Of a DNA stretch of 14,623 nt, positions 6,529 through 13,467 are shown piece by piece. Source of the stretch: Eubacteriales bacterium (GTDB lineage Bacteria; Bacillota; Clostridia; Oscillospirales; CAG-382). The notes beneath the pieces are model-generated. The model did not search any database. It was not told where the DNA came from and saw only the letters and a list, made by a program, of their open reading frames with translations. The stretch spans positions 1 through 14,623 of the forward strand of contig JAQVQF010000032.1 of the NCBI GenBank assembly GCA_028701715.1, in the 5' to 3' direction. The stretch's first letter is position 1; every line of letters starts with the position of its first letter. The translations under genes and the position numbers were made by a program.

Positions 6529-6642
6529 TCATTTGCGTCTCATGGCATAAAGCGCAAAAACAGCCGCGGCCGCGACCACCCCGATAATTATATAGATAGT
6601 CAGTCCGCTGTCTCCCGTAAGCGGTGTATTAAGTAGGTTCAT
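6529..6642 (-). CDS. 37-aa stand-alone cell-wall sorting-signal microprotein
   Basis: ATG at 6642 follows a perfect AGGAGG (6650-6655) with seven bases between, and a good promoter lies upstream. The 37 residues consist of a six-residue leader (MNLLNT), a PLTGDSG sortase-type motif, a hydrophobic helix (about TIYIIIGVVAAAAVFALYA, 15-33) and a positively charged end (MRRK). That is the exact layout of the C-terminal sorting signals of sortase substrates in Clostridia (P-x-T-G-D, helix, basic tail), but without any protein in front. It could be a small membrane protein, a sortase substrate or decoy, or a relic tail that has become its own gene. It precedes mnmM in an apparent operon. Confidence 0.7.
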   Translation of the reverse strand: MNLLNTPLTGDSGLTIYIIIGVVAAAAVFALYAMRRK

Positions 6643-6663
6643 AATATTTCCTCCTCTGTATAC

Positions 6664-6691
6664 ATTCTACACTAAAAAAATGTTCCGTCAA
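6664..6691 (-). promoter_or_regulatory. Promoter of the sorting-signal gene and mnmM
   Basis: On the minus strand, TTGACG (6686-6691) and TAGAAT (6664-6669) lie 16 bp apart, just upstream of the AGGAGG of the 37-aa gene. The leader would be about 15 bases. Confidence 0.7.
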
Positions 6692-6733
6692 GATAAAAAA
6701 TCAAAAAATTTACGATATTTAAAGCTAAGCGTG

Positions 6734-6762
6734 TTTACAAAATATCATATCTGTGTTAAAAT
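6734..6762 (+). promoter_or_regulatory. Promoter of the chromate-transporter pair
   Basis: TTTACA (6734-6739) and TAAAAT (6757-6762) with a 17-bp spacer, about 30 bases before the start codon at 6792. It is divergent from the promoter at 6664-6691. Confidence 0.7.
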
Positions 6763-6791
6763 AGCAAAAAATCGAATTATGGGCTAATAAA

Positions 6792-7352
6792 ATGAAAATA
6801 AAAAACAATATAATTAAGCTTTTTATTACTTTTTTTAAAATTGGCGCTTTCACCTTCGGCGGAGGCTATGCTATGATACCCATTATTCACCGGGAAGCCG
6901 TCGAAAAAAATCATTGGGTGACCGACGAAGAGATGCTTGAAATGCTTGCCATATCGGAATCCACCCCCGGACCTATCGCCATAAATTCCGCGACCTTCGT
7001 AGGCTACCGTGTCGCGGGGTTTTGGGGTGCCGCCGCCGCAACCTTCGGCGTGGTGCTTCCTTCCCTTATTATTATAACCCTCATAGCCTTTTTCCTGAAA
7101 AGGTTTTCCGAATACAAAGCGGTGCGTTATGCTTTCATGGGCATAAGGGCCGGTGTGGCGGCGCTGGTTATCAAAGCTTTTATAACCATGTCAAAGAAGT
7201 GTCCGAAGAATATCACAGCTTATGTTTTTATAGCCTTGGCTTTCGTTTCCGTTACCTTTTTTGACATTTCCGCCATTCTGATAATCGCCTGCGGGGGCGT
7301 TATGGGGCTTGCGTTTAATCTTGTGTTCGGCGGGGAGGAGGCGGGGAAATGA
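6792..7352 (+). CDS. Chromate transporter family protein, first half-size subunit
   Basis: A 186-residue integral membrane protein of the CHR superfamily, short-chain type. The family signature FTFGGGYAM (19-27) follows an N-terminal amphipathic stretch. The second signature SESTPGPIAINSATFVGY is at about 55-72, and ATFGVVLPS precedes further hydrophobic helices. Short-chain CHR proteins occur as adjacent pairs that together equal one full-length ChrA. In Bacillus the two members adopt opposite membrane topologies. The family can export chromate, although in anaerobic gut bacteria the physiological substrate may be another oxyanion such as sulfate. No strong ribosome site precedes ATG 6792 (GGGCTAA only). 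The stop overlaps the next gene. Confidence 0.93.
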   Translation: MKIKNNIIKLFITFFKIGAFTFGGGYAMIPIIHREAVEKNHWVTDEEMLEMLAISESTPGPIAINSATFVGYRVAGFWGAAAATFGVVLPSLIIITLIAFFLKRFSEYKAVRYAFMGIRAGVAALVIKAFITMSKKCPKNITAYVFIALAFVSVTFFDISAILIIACGGVMGLAFNLVFGGEEAGK

Positions 7353-7930
7353 TATATCTTGAGCTTTTCTGGGTGTTTTTTAAAATCGGATTGTTCACCT
7401 TCGGCGGCGGCTATGCCATGCTGCCGTTCATACAGCAGGAGGTTATCGCAAAAGGCTGGCTGACCCTGGAGGAAACAACCAATTTTATCGCGGTGAGCGA
7501 ATCGACGCCCGGTCCCTTCGCCGTAAATATCGCAACCTATATAGGCGTGGAAAAGGCAAGCATACCCGGAGCGCTGTGCGCGACCTTCGGAATAGTGCTG
7601 CCCTCCTTCATTATTATACTGATAGTGGCGAAATTTTTCTTTGCTTTCCGTGAAAACAAATATGTAAAAGGAATAATGACGGGGATAAAGCCGGCGGCGA
7701 TAGGCCTTATCGGAGCCGCTGCGTTTTCGATATTTTACAATGTGTTCATCCGCGGCTGGCAGGGCTTTTCAAAATTTACCGATTACACCTTTTTGTATTC
7801 CGCTGTGATATTTACGGCCTGTCTTGTCCTTGTTTTAAGAAAAAAATCCCCCATACTCTCCATAGCCGTATCCGCCGCCGCCGGCATTGCCGCGGGCTAC
7901 GCGGGTGAAGCTTTGGGTCTGTTAAAATAA
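7349..7930 (+). CDS. Chromate transporter family protein, second half-size subunit
   Basis: A 193-residue partner of the preceding gene, overlapping it by ATGA. GGAGG lies upstream within the end of the first gene. The same two signatures recur, FTFGGGYAM (16-24) and SESTPGPFAVNIATYIG (about 50-66), then ATFGIVLPS, so the two genes are paralogous halves. Hydrophobic helices fill the rest, including a cluster near the C-terminus (SIAVSAAAGIAAGYAG). The pair most likely forms a hetero-oligomeric anion transporter in the cytoplasmic membrane. Nothing here links it to chromium resistance in particular, as no regulator or reductase is adjacent. Confidence 0.93.
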   Translation: MIYLELFWVFFKIGLFTFGGGYAMLPFIQQEVIAKGWLTLEETTNFIAVSESTPGPFAVNIATYIGVEKASIPGALCATFGIVLPSFIIILIVAKFFFAFRENKYVKGIMTGIKPAAIGLIGAAAFSIFYNVFIRGWQGFSKFTDYTFLYSAVIFTACLVLVLRKKSPILSIAVSAAAGIAAGYAGEALGLLK

Positions 7931-7967
7931 AAATACGAATATATTGTACTGCAAATATATCCAAGAA

Positions 7968-8027
7968 AAGCGGCATACGCCGCATGAACAAACCGTTATA
8001 CGGTTTGTTCAGCAGACATTATTTATA
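7968..8027. repeat. Palindromic element, half copy in the leader of the lipoprotein gene
   Basis: This is one end of the element family. It has a 7-bp-arm palindrome (7968-7985), the 27-bp palindrome with TGAACAAACCG arms (7985-8011), then the terminal sequence TCAGCAGACATTATTTATAA (8009-8028), identical over 20 bp to the reverse complement of 4520-4539. The other end of the element is absent. It starts 37 bases after the chromate-transporter stop and ends about 7 bases before the lipoprotein ribosome site, so it fills most of that gap. A TATAAT (8023-8028) is formed at the junction, but I find no -35 at suitable spacing. Confidence 0.85.
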
Positions 8028-8048
8028 ATAACGCGAAAGGAATGTTAT

Positions 8049-11000
8049 ATGAAAAAGCTGTCATTGCTGCTTGTGCTGGTAATGCTTATTACCGTCATTC
8101 TTGTTTCCTGCGGCGGAGGAAGCGTAGAAACTTCCCGGGATATTTCCTCCGGGGAAAGCCATGTAAACGAATCAGAGGAGGAATCGGATGAATCCTCCGA
8201 GTCGGAATCTTCCGCGGACGAATCAAGCACCGTCGATGAACCGGAGGATTTCGATTACGCCACCGTGGTTTCGTCGGGCAAGGCCTACACCGCGTCTATA
8301 ACACCCGGAGAACAATATCCGGACAGCTATGGTACCGAGCTTACCGACGGTTTGTTTGCCACGGCCGCAAGCGCTTCGTACAGCGATACAAAGCTGGTGG
8401 GCTACGCGCCGGGTAGCGAATCGGGCTGTACGATAATCGTTGATCTCGGCGAAGTCATGTCGGATCTTTATGAATTCAGGGTGAGCTACCTTTGTACCTC
8501 GATTGCCGGCATAGCACCCCCCAACAGCATTTATGTTTACATATCTTCGGATAACGAAAAATGGGAACGCCAGGGAAGATGCAGCCTGGCAACCTATGAA
8601 GCGGATACCATGAAGCTTGCCGTACTAACCCTTAACCGTTCGGTATCCGCCCGTTATGTCAAGTTTATCGTTAACAAGGACTCCGCCTGGATATTTCTTG
8701 ATGAGGTCATGGTGGTGGCAAACATACCGTCGGGAGACGCAAGAGCGGAATGGGTGGCGGCCATAAATCAAAGGTATAATATGGAAGAGCTTACCTTCGA
8801 TCAGAGGAGCGAGGCGCTGAAGGCGATTTCCGGAGAAAAAGCCGACAGAAGCCTGTACCGCACCAATATAGCCAAAGGATGCTCTTATACCGCCAATGGA
8901 GAAATTGATACAAGTCATCCCGATAAAAGCAATACTCTCCTTACCGACGGCAAAATCAGCAGGTATCTCGAAGGCGAAACCTGGGTAGGATATAAGGGCG
9001 GAGCGGAGATGGAGATAATCGTCACCTTTTCTTCCGCAAAAAACAACATTTCGGGCTTCGAGCTATACGCTTACAACAATCAGATAACGGGTATATCTTT
9101 CCCATGTTCGATAATCGTTTCCGTTTCAACCGATAAAACAGCCTGGACGGAAGTCGGGCGTGTGTACGCGCCTTCCGACAACGGTCAGGGGATATTTACA
9201 TATGTGCTTGAGCTTGATTATGAAATAACGGCAAAGTATGTTAAATTTACTTTAACCGAAACCGACTGTGATGTTTTCTACATAGAAGAAGTCGCCGTGA
9301 TAGCATATACGGAAGAACCCGCAAATATAACATTGTATCCGGTGATAGTCATGCCGGAGGTGACGAAGGACGAATACTGGCCTTCTTCGGATTCCGACTA
9401 TAACGACACGATAAATCTTATAAGCGGACTGACCCAGCAGATTTCCTGCGCGTCCTCGGTGGAGGAGGATTACTGGTCGAACAACACCCCCGTGACCTCA
9501 ACCCTTATGACCGACGGTAAATACTCCGCTTCCACCGACATACATAACGGCTTGTTCTTTAAATTTAATCGGGGCGATCACCGCGACATTATTTACAACA
9601 TCACCAAGCTGTCGTCGTTATCATCCTTCAAGGCGAGCTTCACCAATATCAGCTCCTGGGCGGTTTATGCTCCGTCGTATGTAAGCGTTTACCTTTCCGC
9701 CGACGGACGCACCTGGTACAGCGCGGGTATAATGACGCTGGACACCACAAAGGATCCGGGCGTTGTTCAGGGCACCTTGACGCTGGATTTTGCGGTGGAA
9801 GCCCGGTTTGTGTGCTTTGCTTTCGACATGGGCGCGTGGGCGGGTTGCGACGAGCTGGAGGTAATCGGAACCAAAAAAGTAAGCTCCTCCGTAAAAAAGC
9901 TTGAAAACAGCGGATTTTCGGTAAAAGAAAAGTTTATGACGGGCGAATATATGGCACCCGATGAAAGCCTGCTCGGCGGCGTCGAGGACCTGTACCTCGT
10001 ATATCATTCCACAAGCGTCAAACGCGGTTCCGCCGACCTGCTGCCCGCTTTGGCATATATCGACGAAAACGGCGATATCAAGGATACCATGTTCGACGGC
10101 TTTCTGTTTTTGCTTTCCGGCTCATTAAGCTCCGGATACGGCGGTTATAACGGCTTTACAAAAAGCGACGGCGAATGGCTTATCAGCACTCTTTTCGCAG
10201 ACGGCTGCAATATAAACGCTCTTGAGGAGGCCGCAGGTCAGGTGAAGACGGCGCTGGGAAACAGCGATTATAAATATAAATTCTATATTACTTTGTATTA
10301 TCCCAAAACGGGTTCGAATTTCGGCGACATTGACGGCGACGGCAAGAATGAGGTTTTAAACACCCTCGAGGAAAGACTCGCCGCGGTGGAATGGTATATG
10401 AGCCTTTTTGAAGAAGAGCTTGCCAAGAAAGATTATAAAAACATAGAATTTTGCGGATATTATTGGTATCACGAAGCCGCCAGTGCAGAAAACGGCGATA
10501 TGGAGCTGATAAACGGAGTGAGCGAGCTTACCCATTCCCATGACAGTCAGCTTTTCTGGATACCCTACTATGTGGCGCCGGGTTATTCGCTCTGGGCGGA
10601 ACATGGCTTTGATGTCGCCTGTATGCAGCCCAACTACGCGTTCAAGCTTGACAGGCCTATATCCAATATAATCAACACCGCAAATCTCGCCAAACGTTAC
10701 GGGATGGGTGTTGAGATAGAAATAGACAGCAAGGCGCTCACCAATGATTTGTATCTGCAAAGATACATGACCTATCTTGAATACGGCGTTTATTACGGTT
10801 ATATTAACGACTGCATTCACATGTATTATATGTCCTTTTATGATTTAAACAACGCCTGCGCGTCCGAATCGCCAAGGCTAAGGCTGATATATGACTATAC
10901 CTATCAGTTTATCAAGGGTACTCTTAATATCACGCCGGATACCGTCGACACAATTTCCGCGAATGCGTCAAAGGATACTCCCTGCGCTTCCACGTTAAAT

Positions 11001-11192
11001 CCGGAAGGGGTTGACATAAAGCTGTATAAAATTAATGTTTCACCCTCTCACGGCACGGTAACCATAAATATCGACGGAACCTTTACCTATTATCCCGATA
11101 AGGGATACACCGGAACCGATGAATTTTACTATGTCTATTCCGAATACTTAGGTTATTCGGAGCCCTGTTTGGTTACGATTAACGTAAATTGA
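8049..11192 (+). CDS. Multidomain surface lipoprotein: discoidin-like x3, DUF4855, Ig-like
   Basis: A 1047-residue exported protein. The signal peptide (1-20) ends in the lipobox LVSC, with C21 for lipid attachment. A Ser/Glu/Asp-rich linker (about 22-68) would span the wall. Three beta-sandwich modules follow at about 77-225, 272-420 and 455-608, each with a LTDG or MTDG loop, a V-x-V/Y-x-S-x-D-x-x-x-W strand and an ARYVKF-like strand, typical of F5/8 type C (discoidin, CBM32-like) domains. Residues about 625-955 form a DUF4855 domain, including a Ca-loop-like DIDGDGKNE (759-767). The end (about 962-1047) is a cadherin/Big_9-like module (HGTVTINIDGTFTYYPDKGY). It is probably a cell-surface glycan-binding, possibly glycan-cleaving, protein. 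ATG 8049 has AAAGGA upstream; the open frame extends to 7944 but without a signal peptide. Confidence 0.88.
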   Translation: MKKLSLLLVLVMLITVILVSCGGGSVETSRDISSGESHVNESEEESDESSESESSADESSTVDEPEDFDYATVVSSGKAYTASITPGEQYPDSYGTELTDGLFATAASASYSDTKLVGYAPGSESGCTIIVDLGEVMSDLYEFRVSYLCTSIAGIAPPNSIYVYISSDNEKWERQGRCSLATYEADTMKLAVLTLNRSVSARYVKFIVNKDSAWIFLDEVMVVANIPSGDARAEWVAAINQRYNMEELTFDQRSEALKAISGEKADRSLYRTNIAKGCSYTANGEIDTSHPDKSNTLLTDGKISRYLEGETWVGYKGGAEMEIIVTFSSAKNNISGFELYAYNNQITGISFPCSIIVSVSTDKTAWTEVGRVYAPSDNGQGIFTYVLELDYEITAKYVKFTLTETDCDVFYIEEVAVIAYTEEPANITLYPVIVMPEVTKDEYWPSSDSDYNDTINLISGLTQQISCASSVEEDYWSNNTPVTSTLMTDGKYSASTDIHNGLFFKFNRGDHRDIIYNITKLSSLSSFKASFTNISSWAVYAPSYVSVYLSADGRTWYSAGIMTLDTTKDPGVVQGTLTLDFAVEARFVCFAFDMGAWAGCDELEVIGTKKVSSSVKKLENSGFSVKEKFMTGEYMAPDESLLGGVEDLYLVYHSTSVKRGSADLLPALAYIDENGDIKDTMFDGFLFLLSGSLSSGYGGYNGFTKSDGEWLISTLFADGCNINALEEAAGQVKTALGNSDYKYKFYITLYYPKTGSNFGDIDGDGKNEVLNTLEERLAAVEWYMSLFEEELAKKDYKNIEFCGYYWYHEAASAENGDMELINGVSELTHSHDSQLFWIPYYVAPGYSLWAEHGFDVACMQPNYAFKLDRPISNIINTANLAKRYGMGVEIEIDSKALTNDLYLQRYMTYLEYGVYYGYINDCIHMYYMSFYDLNNACASESPRLRLIYDYTYQFIKGTLNITPDTVDTISANASKDTPCASTLNPEGVDIKLYKINVSPSHGTVTINIDGTFTYYPDKGYTGTDEFYYVYSEYLGYSEPCLVTINVN

Positions 11193-11205
11193 ACGAATAT
11201 CAAAT

Positions 11206-11264
11206 TAATATCCGCTGAATAAATTATAACAATAAAGCCGCGGCTGTTTAAACCGCGGCTTTCG
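11206..11264 (+). terminator. Intrinsic terminator within a degenerate palindromic element
   Basis: A 10-bp stem AAAGCCGCGG/CCGCGGCTTT (11234-11243 with 11253-11262) lies 41 bases after the lipoprotein stop. The T-run is only three bases, so termination may be partial. The sequence before it, TAATATCCGCTGAATAAAT (11206-11224), matches the left end of the element at 11796-11814 at 16 of 19 positions. The terminator therefore appears to belong to the same repeat family. Confidence 0.65.
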
Positions 11265-11308
11265 CATTCATTTTAAAAATATTCATTCGATTTTATATGT
11301 ATATGATA

Positions 11309-11343
11309 TTGTATTCCCATTAAAATTGCGGTAAAATGGGTAT
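11309..11343 (+). promoter_or_regulatory. Promoter and likely self-operator of the Rrf2 gene
   Basis: TTGTAT (11309-11314) and TAAAAT (11332-11337) are 17 bp apart. Overlapping them is an inverted repeat, ATTCCCATT (11313-11321) and AATGGGTAT (11335-11343), with 8 of 9 arm positions matching and a 13-bp spacer. The ATxCCC...GGGTAT form recalls IscR/Rrf2-type operators, and its placement across the core promoter fits autorepression by the encoded regulator. The operator role is inference. Confidence 0.6.
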
Positions 11344-11366
11344 ATTACAAAGGGAGGTTTGTTTAT

Positions 11367-11798
11367 ATGCTTATTTCAACTAAAGGACGTTACGCTCTCA
11401 GGGTGATGATTGATTTGGCGGAGCATGACAGCGGCGAATATATTCCGCTTAACGAAATAGCGCAAAGGCAGGATATTTCCGAAAAATATCTCGAAAGTAT
11501 AATATCGGTATTGTCAAAGGCGGGTTATCTGAACGGGCTGAGGGGAAAAGGCGGCGGCTATAAGCTGACACGAAAACCCGGACAATATACCGTCGGAAGC
11601 ATTCTGAAGCTTACCGAAGGTTCGCTTGCGCCGGTGTCCTGTATCGGGAACAAGCAAAACCGCTGCGAAAAATCGGCCGAATGCAAAACGCTTCCGATGT
11701 GGGAAAAGCTCAGCGGAATGATTGACGATTATCTTGAGGGTATTACCCTTGCCGAGCTTGCTTGCGACCCGCAGGGTCAGAACAATTATTTTATATAA
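11367..11798 (+). CDS. Rrf2-family regulator with IscR-like cysteines
   Basis: A 143-residue transcription factor with ribosome site AGGGAGG upstream. It has the Rrf2 winged-helix domain (MLISTKGRYALRVMIDLA at the N-terminus, ISEKYLESII as recognition helix about 37-46, and the wing GLRGKGGGYKL at 57-67). Three cysteines follow (C92, C100, C106) in the loop where IscR binds a [2Fe-2S] cluster (C92/C98/C104 in E. coli). Bacillus CymR, the Rrf2 cysteine regulator, lacks these. The downstream genes for cysteine synthesis and desulfuration suggest that it controls sulfur or Fe-S supply and responds to cluster status. It is separated from them by a 257-bp repeat element and an independent promoter. 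Its stop codon falls in the end of that element. Confidence 0.92.
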   Translation: MLISTKGRYALRVMIDLAEHDSGEYIPLNEIAQRQDISEKYLESIISVLSKAGYLNGLRGKGGGYKLTRKPGQYTVGSILKLTEGSLAPVSCIGNKQNRCEKSAECKTLPMWEKLSGMIDDYLEGITLAELACDPQGQNNYFI

Positions 11799-12047
11799 TG
11801 TCTACTGAATAAATCAAAAGCCAAGCCGCGATGCGGCTTTCCCGGCTTTTTGATTTATTCAAGTGAAAGGTTTTTACATTAAATTATATAAAAACCTTGC
11901 ACTTGAATCCGGCATAATAAATACGCCGGATTCAGTGAGACATTAAGAAATGCTGTAAATTCATAAAAACTTCAGTTTTTATGAATTTATGCGGCATACG
12001 CCGCATGAACAAACCGTTATACAGTTTGTTCAGCAGACATTATATAA
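11791..12047. repeat. MITE-like modular palindromic element, fullest copy
   Basis: The 257-bp element has terminal inverted repeats of 18 bp that match at 17 positions (TTATATAATGTCTACTGA at 11791-11808; the complement at 12030-12047). It contains, in order, a compound hairpin with 14-bp outer arms (11806-11861), a 16-bp-arm hairpin with one mismatch (11860-11905), a 9-bp-arm hairpin (11905-11933), an internal end-like sequence TTCAGTGAGACATTA (11931-11945), a perfect 15-bp hairpin with a TTCA loop (11956-11989), and the two palindromes also found at 4537-4580 and 7968-8011. No coding capacity is seen. It accounts for most of the gap between the Rrf2 gene and metY. Confidence 0.88.
11816..11850. 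terminator. Terminator-like compound hairpin after the Rrf2 gene
   Basis: Stem AAAAGCC/GGCTTTT (11816-11822 with 11844-11850) encloses AAGCCGC/GCGGCTT (11823-11829 with 11833-11839) and ends in five T. It begins 18 bases after the Rrf2 stop. It is the same structure as at 4589-4623 but in the opposite orientation. Confidence 0.65.
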
Positions 12048-12062
12048 AAATCGTTTAAGCTA

Positions 12063-12091
12063 TTGACACGTTAAAACGGTTGTGATATAAT
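12063..12091 (+). promoter_or_regulatory. Consensus sigma-A promoter of the sulfur operon
   Basis: A perfect TTGACA (12063-12068) and a perfect TATAAT (12086-12091) lie 17 bp apart, about 50 bases before metY. A promoter this strong usually needs a repressor, which fits control by the adjacent Rrf2 protein. Confidence 0.9.
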
Positions 12092-12125
12092 ACACACAAA
12101 CCAATAGGAATAGTATGTTAATAGA
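12090..12125 (+). promoter_or_regulatory. Candidate regulator site at the sulfur-operon start
   Basis: Just downstream of the -10 box is ATAC (12090-12093) with a complementary GTAT (12113-12116) enclosing CCAATAGG, and AATAG occurs three times between 12103 and 12125. The ATAC...CC...GG...GTAT layout is like a loose IscR-type palindrome, and a protein bound here would block the transcript start. The match is weak and it differs from the inverted repeat in front of the Rrf2 gene. Confidence 0.3.
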
Positions 12126-12140
12126 AACAGAGGGATAAAC

Positions 12141-13427
12141 ATGTCAGAAAATCAATACAAATTTGAAACTCAACAGCTTCATGCGGGACAGGAGCAGCCG
12201 GATCCTTCCACCGACGCGAGAGCGGTGCCCATTTATGCGACAACATCCTACGTTTTCAAGAATTCCGCGCAAGCGGCGGGGCGTTTTGCTCTTACGGAGA
12301 GCGGTAATATTTATACGCGGCTGATGAACCCCACCACCGATGTGCTGGAAAAGCGTATTGCGTCGCTTGAAGGTGGGATAGCCGCCGTAGCCGCCGCCAC
12401 CGGAGCGGCGGCAATAGAATATGCCATAAGAAACATAACCAAAGCGGGTGATCATATCGTATCGGCAGAAACGATATACGGCGGCACATATAATTATTTT
12501 GCCAACACTCTTACCGAATCCGGTATAGAAACCACGTTTGTAGACGGCAGCGTTGCGGAAAACATCGCCAAAGCCATAAAATCCAACACCAAGGCTGTTT
12601 TTATCGAATCCCTGGGGAATCCCAATTCCGATATAATAGACCTTAATAAAGTATCGCGGATAGCGCATGATTGCGGTATTCCGGTTATCGTCGACAACAC
12701 CTTCGCCACTCCGTATCTTTTCCGTCCCATCGAGCACGGAGCCGATATAGTCGTACATTCAGCGACCAAGTTTATCGGCGGTCACGGCACGGTAATGGGC
12801 GGTCTTATTGTTGACGGAGGCGGGTTTGATTGGACGCAAAACGACAAATTCCCGGGGCTTTCACAGCCGAATCCGTCATATCACGGCATTGTTTTTACCA
12901 AAGCCTGCGGCAAAGCGGCGTATGCGGTTAAAATCCGAACCACGCTTATGAGAGATACCGGAGCCGCCATAAGCCCGTTCAACTCGTTTCTGCTGCTGCA
13001 GGGGCTTGAAACGCTGTCCTTGCGCGTGGAGCGTCATGTTTCAAACGCGTTAAGGGTAGTGGAATACCTGAAAAATCATCCGAAAGTTGCAAAAGTCAAC
13101 CATCCGTCGCTCGCTTCGGGAAATATGAAGTCGCTATATGAAAGATATTATCCCAACGGAGGTGCATCCATATTCACCTTTGAGCTGAACGGGACCGAAG
13201 AGCAGGCAAGAAAATTTACCGAATCATTAAAGCTGTTCTCCTTGCTTGCCAATGTAGCCGATGTTAAATCCCTTGTCATACATCCCGCCTCCACCACGCA
13301 TTCTCAGCTGTCGCCGGAGGAGTTGCAAAGAGCCGGCATTAAACCCGTGACAGTCAGGCTTTCGGTCGGTACGGAGCATATAGACGATATTATTTCAGAC
13401 CTCGAGCGGGGCTTTAACGCCATATAG
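12141..13427 (+). CDS. metY: O-acetylhomoserine aminocarboxypropyltransferase (sulfhydrylase)
   Basis: A 428-residue PLP enzyme of the Cys/Met metabolism family, of the length expected for O-acetylhomoserine sulfhydrylases. It converts O-acetyl-L-homoserine and sulfide to homocysteine, and some members also accept O-acetylserine. Visible features are the substrate/cofactor segment NIYTRLMNPTTDVLEKR (56-72), IVDNTFATPY (183-192) and the PLP lysine K210 in SATKFIGGHG (207-216). The family C-terminal stretch SLVIHPASTTHSQLS follows. AGAGGGA lies five bases before ATG 12141. It is the first gene of an operon with cysK, 40 bases downstream, under the consensus promoter at 12063-12091. It offers direct sulfide assimilation into methionine precursors. 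Confidence 0.95.
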   Translation: MSENQYKFETQQLHAGQEQPDPSTDARAVPIYATTSYVFKNSAQAAGRFALTESGNIYTRLMNPTTDVLEKRIASLEGGIAAVAAATGAAAIEYAIRNITKAGDHIVSAETIYGGTYNYFANTLTESGIETTFVDGSVAENIAKAIKSNTKAVFIESLGNPNSDIIDLNKVSRIAHDCGIPVIVDNTFATPYLFRPIEHGADIVVHSATKFIGGHGTVMGGLIVDGGGFDWTQNDKFPGLSQPNPSYHGIVFTKACGKAAYAVKIRTTLMRDTGAAISPFNSFLLLQGLETLSLRVERHVSNALRVVEYLKNHPKVAKVNHPSLASGNMKSLYERYYPNGGASIFTFELNGTEEQARKFTESLKLFSLLANVADVKSLVIHPASTTHSQLSPEELQRAGIKPVTVRLSVGTEHIDDIISDLERGFNAI

Positions 13428-13467
13428 CATAAGACAATCGTCAATAAACCATAAGGAGATAACAACC

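Noticed and set aside
7944..8048. N-terminal extension of the lipoprotein frame
   Set aside because: It reads through the palindromic repeat and would bury the lipobox signal peptide that starts at ATG 8049 behind an AAAGGA.
11791..12047. CRISPR array or small RNA gene as an explanation of the repeats
   Set aside because: The palindromes differ from one another and are not direct repeats with equal spacers. The recurrence of modules elsewhere with shared inverted ends fits a dispersed repeat family better.
12047..12140. SAM or T-box riboswitch before metY
   Set aside because: The leader after the promoter is only about 40 bases and lacks the conserved cores of these elements.
12144..12758. 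204-aa minus-strand frame within metY
   Set aside because: metY is intact and clearly homologous on the plus strand. The opposite frame has Gly/Arg/Tyr-rich shadow composition.
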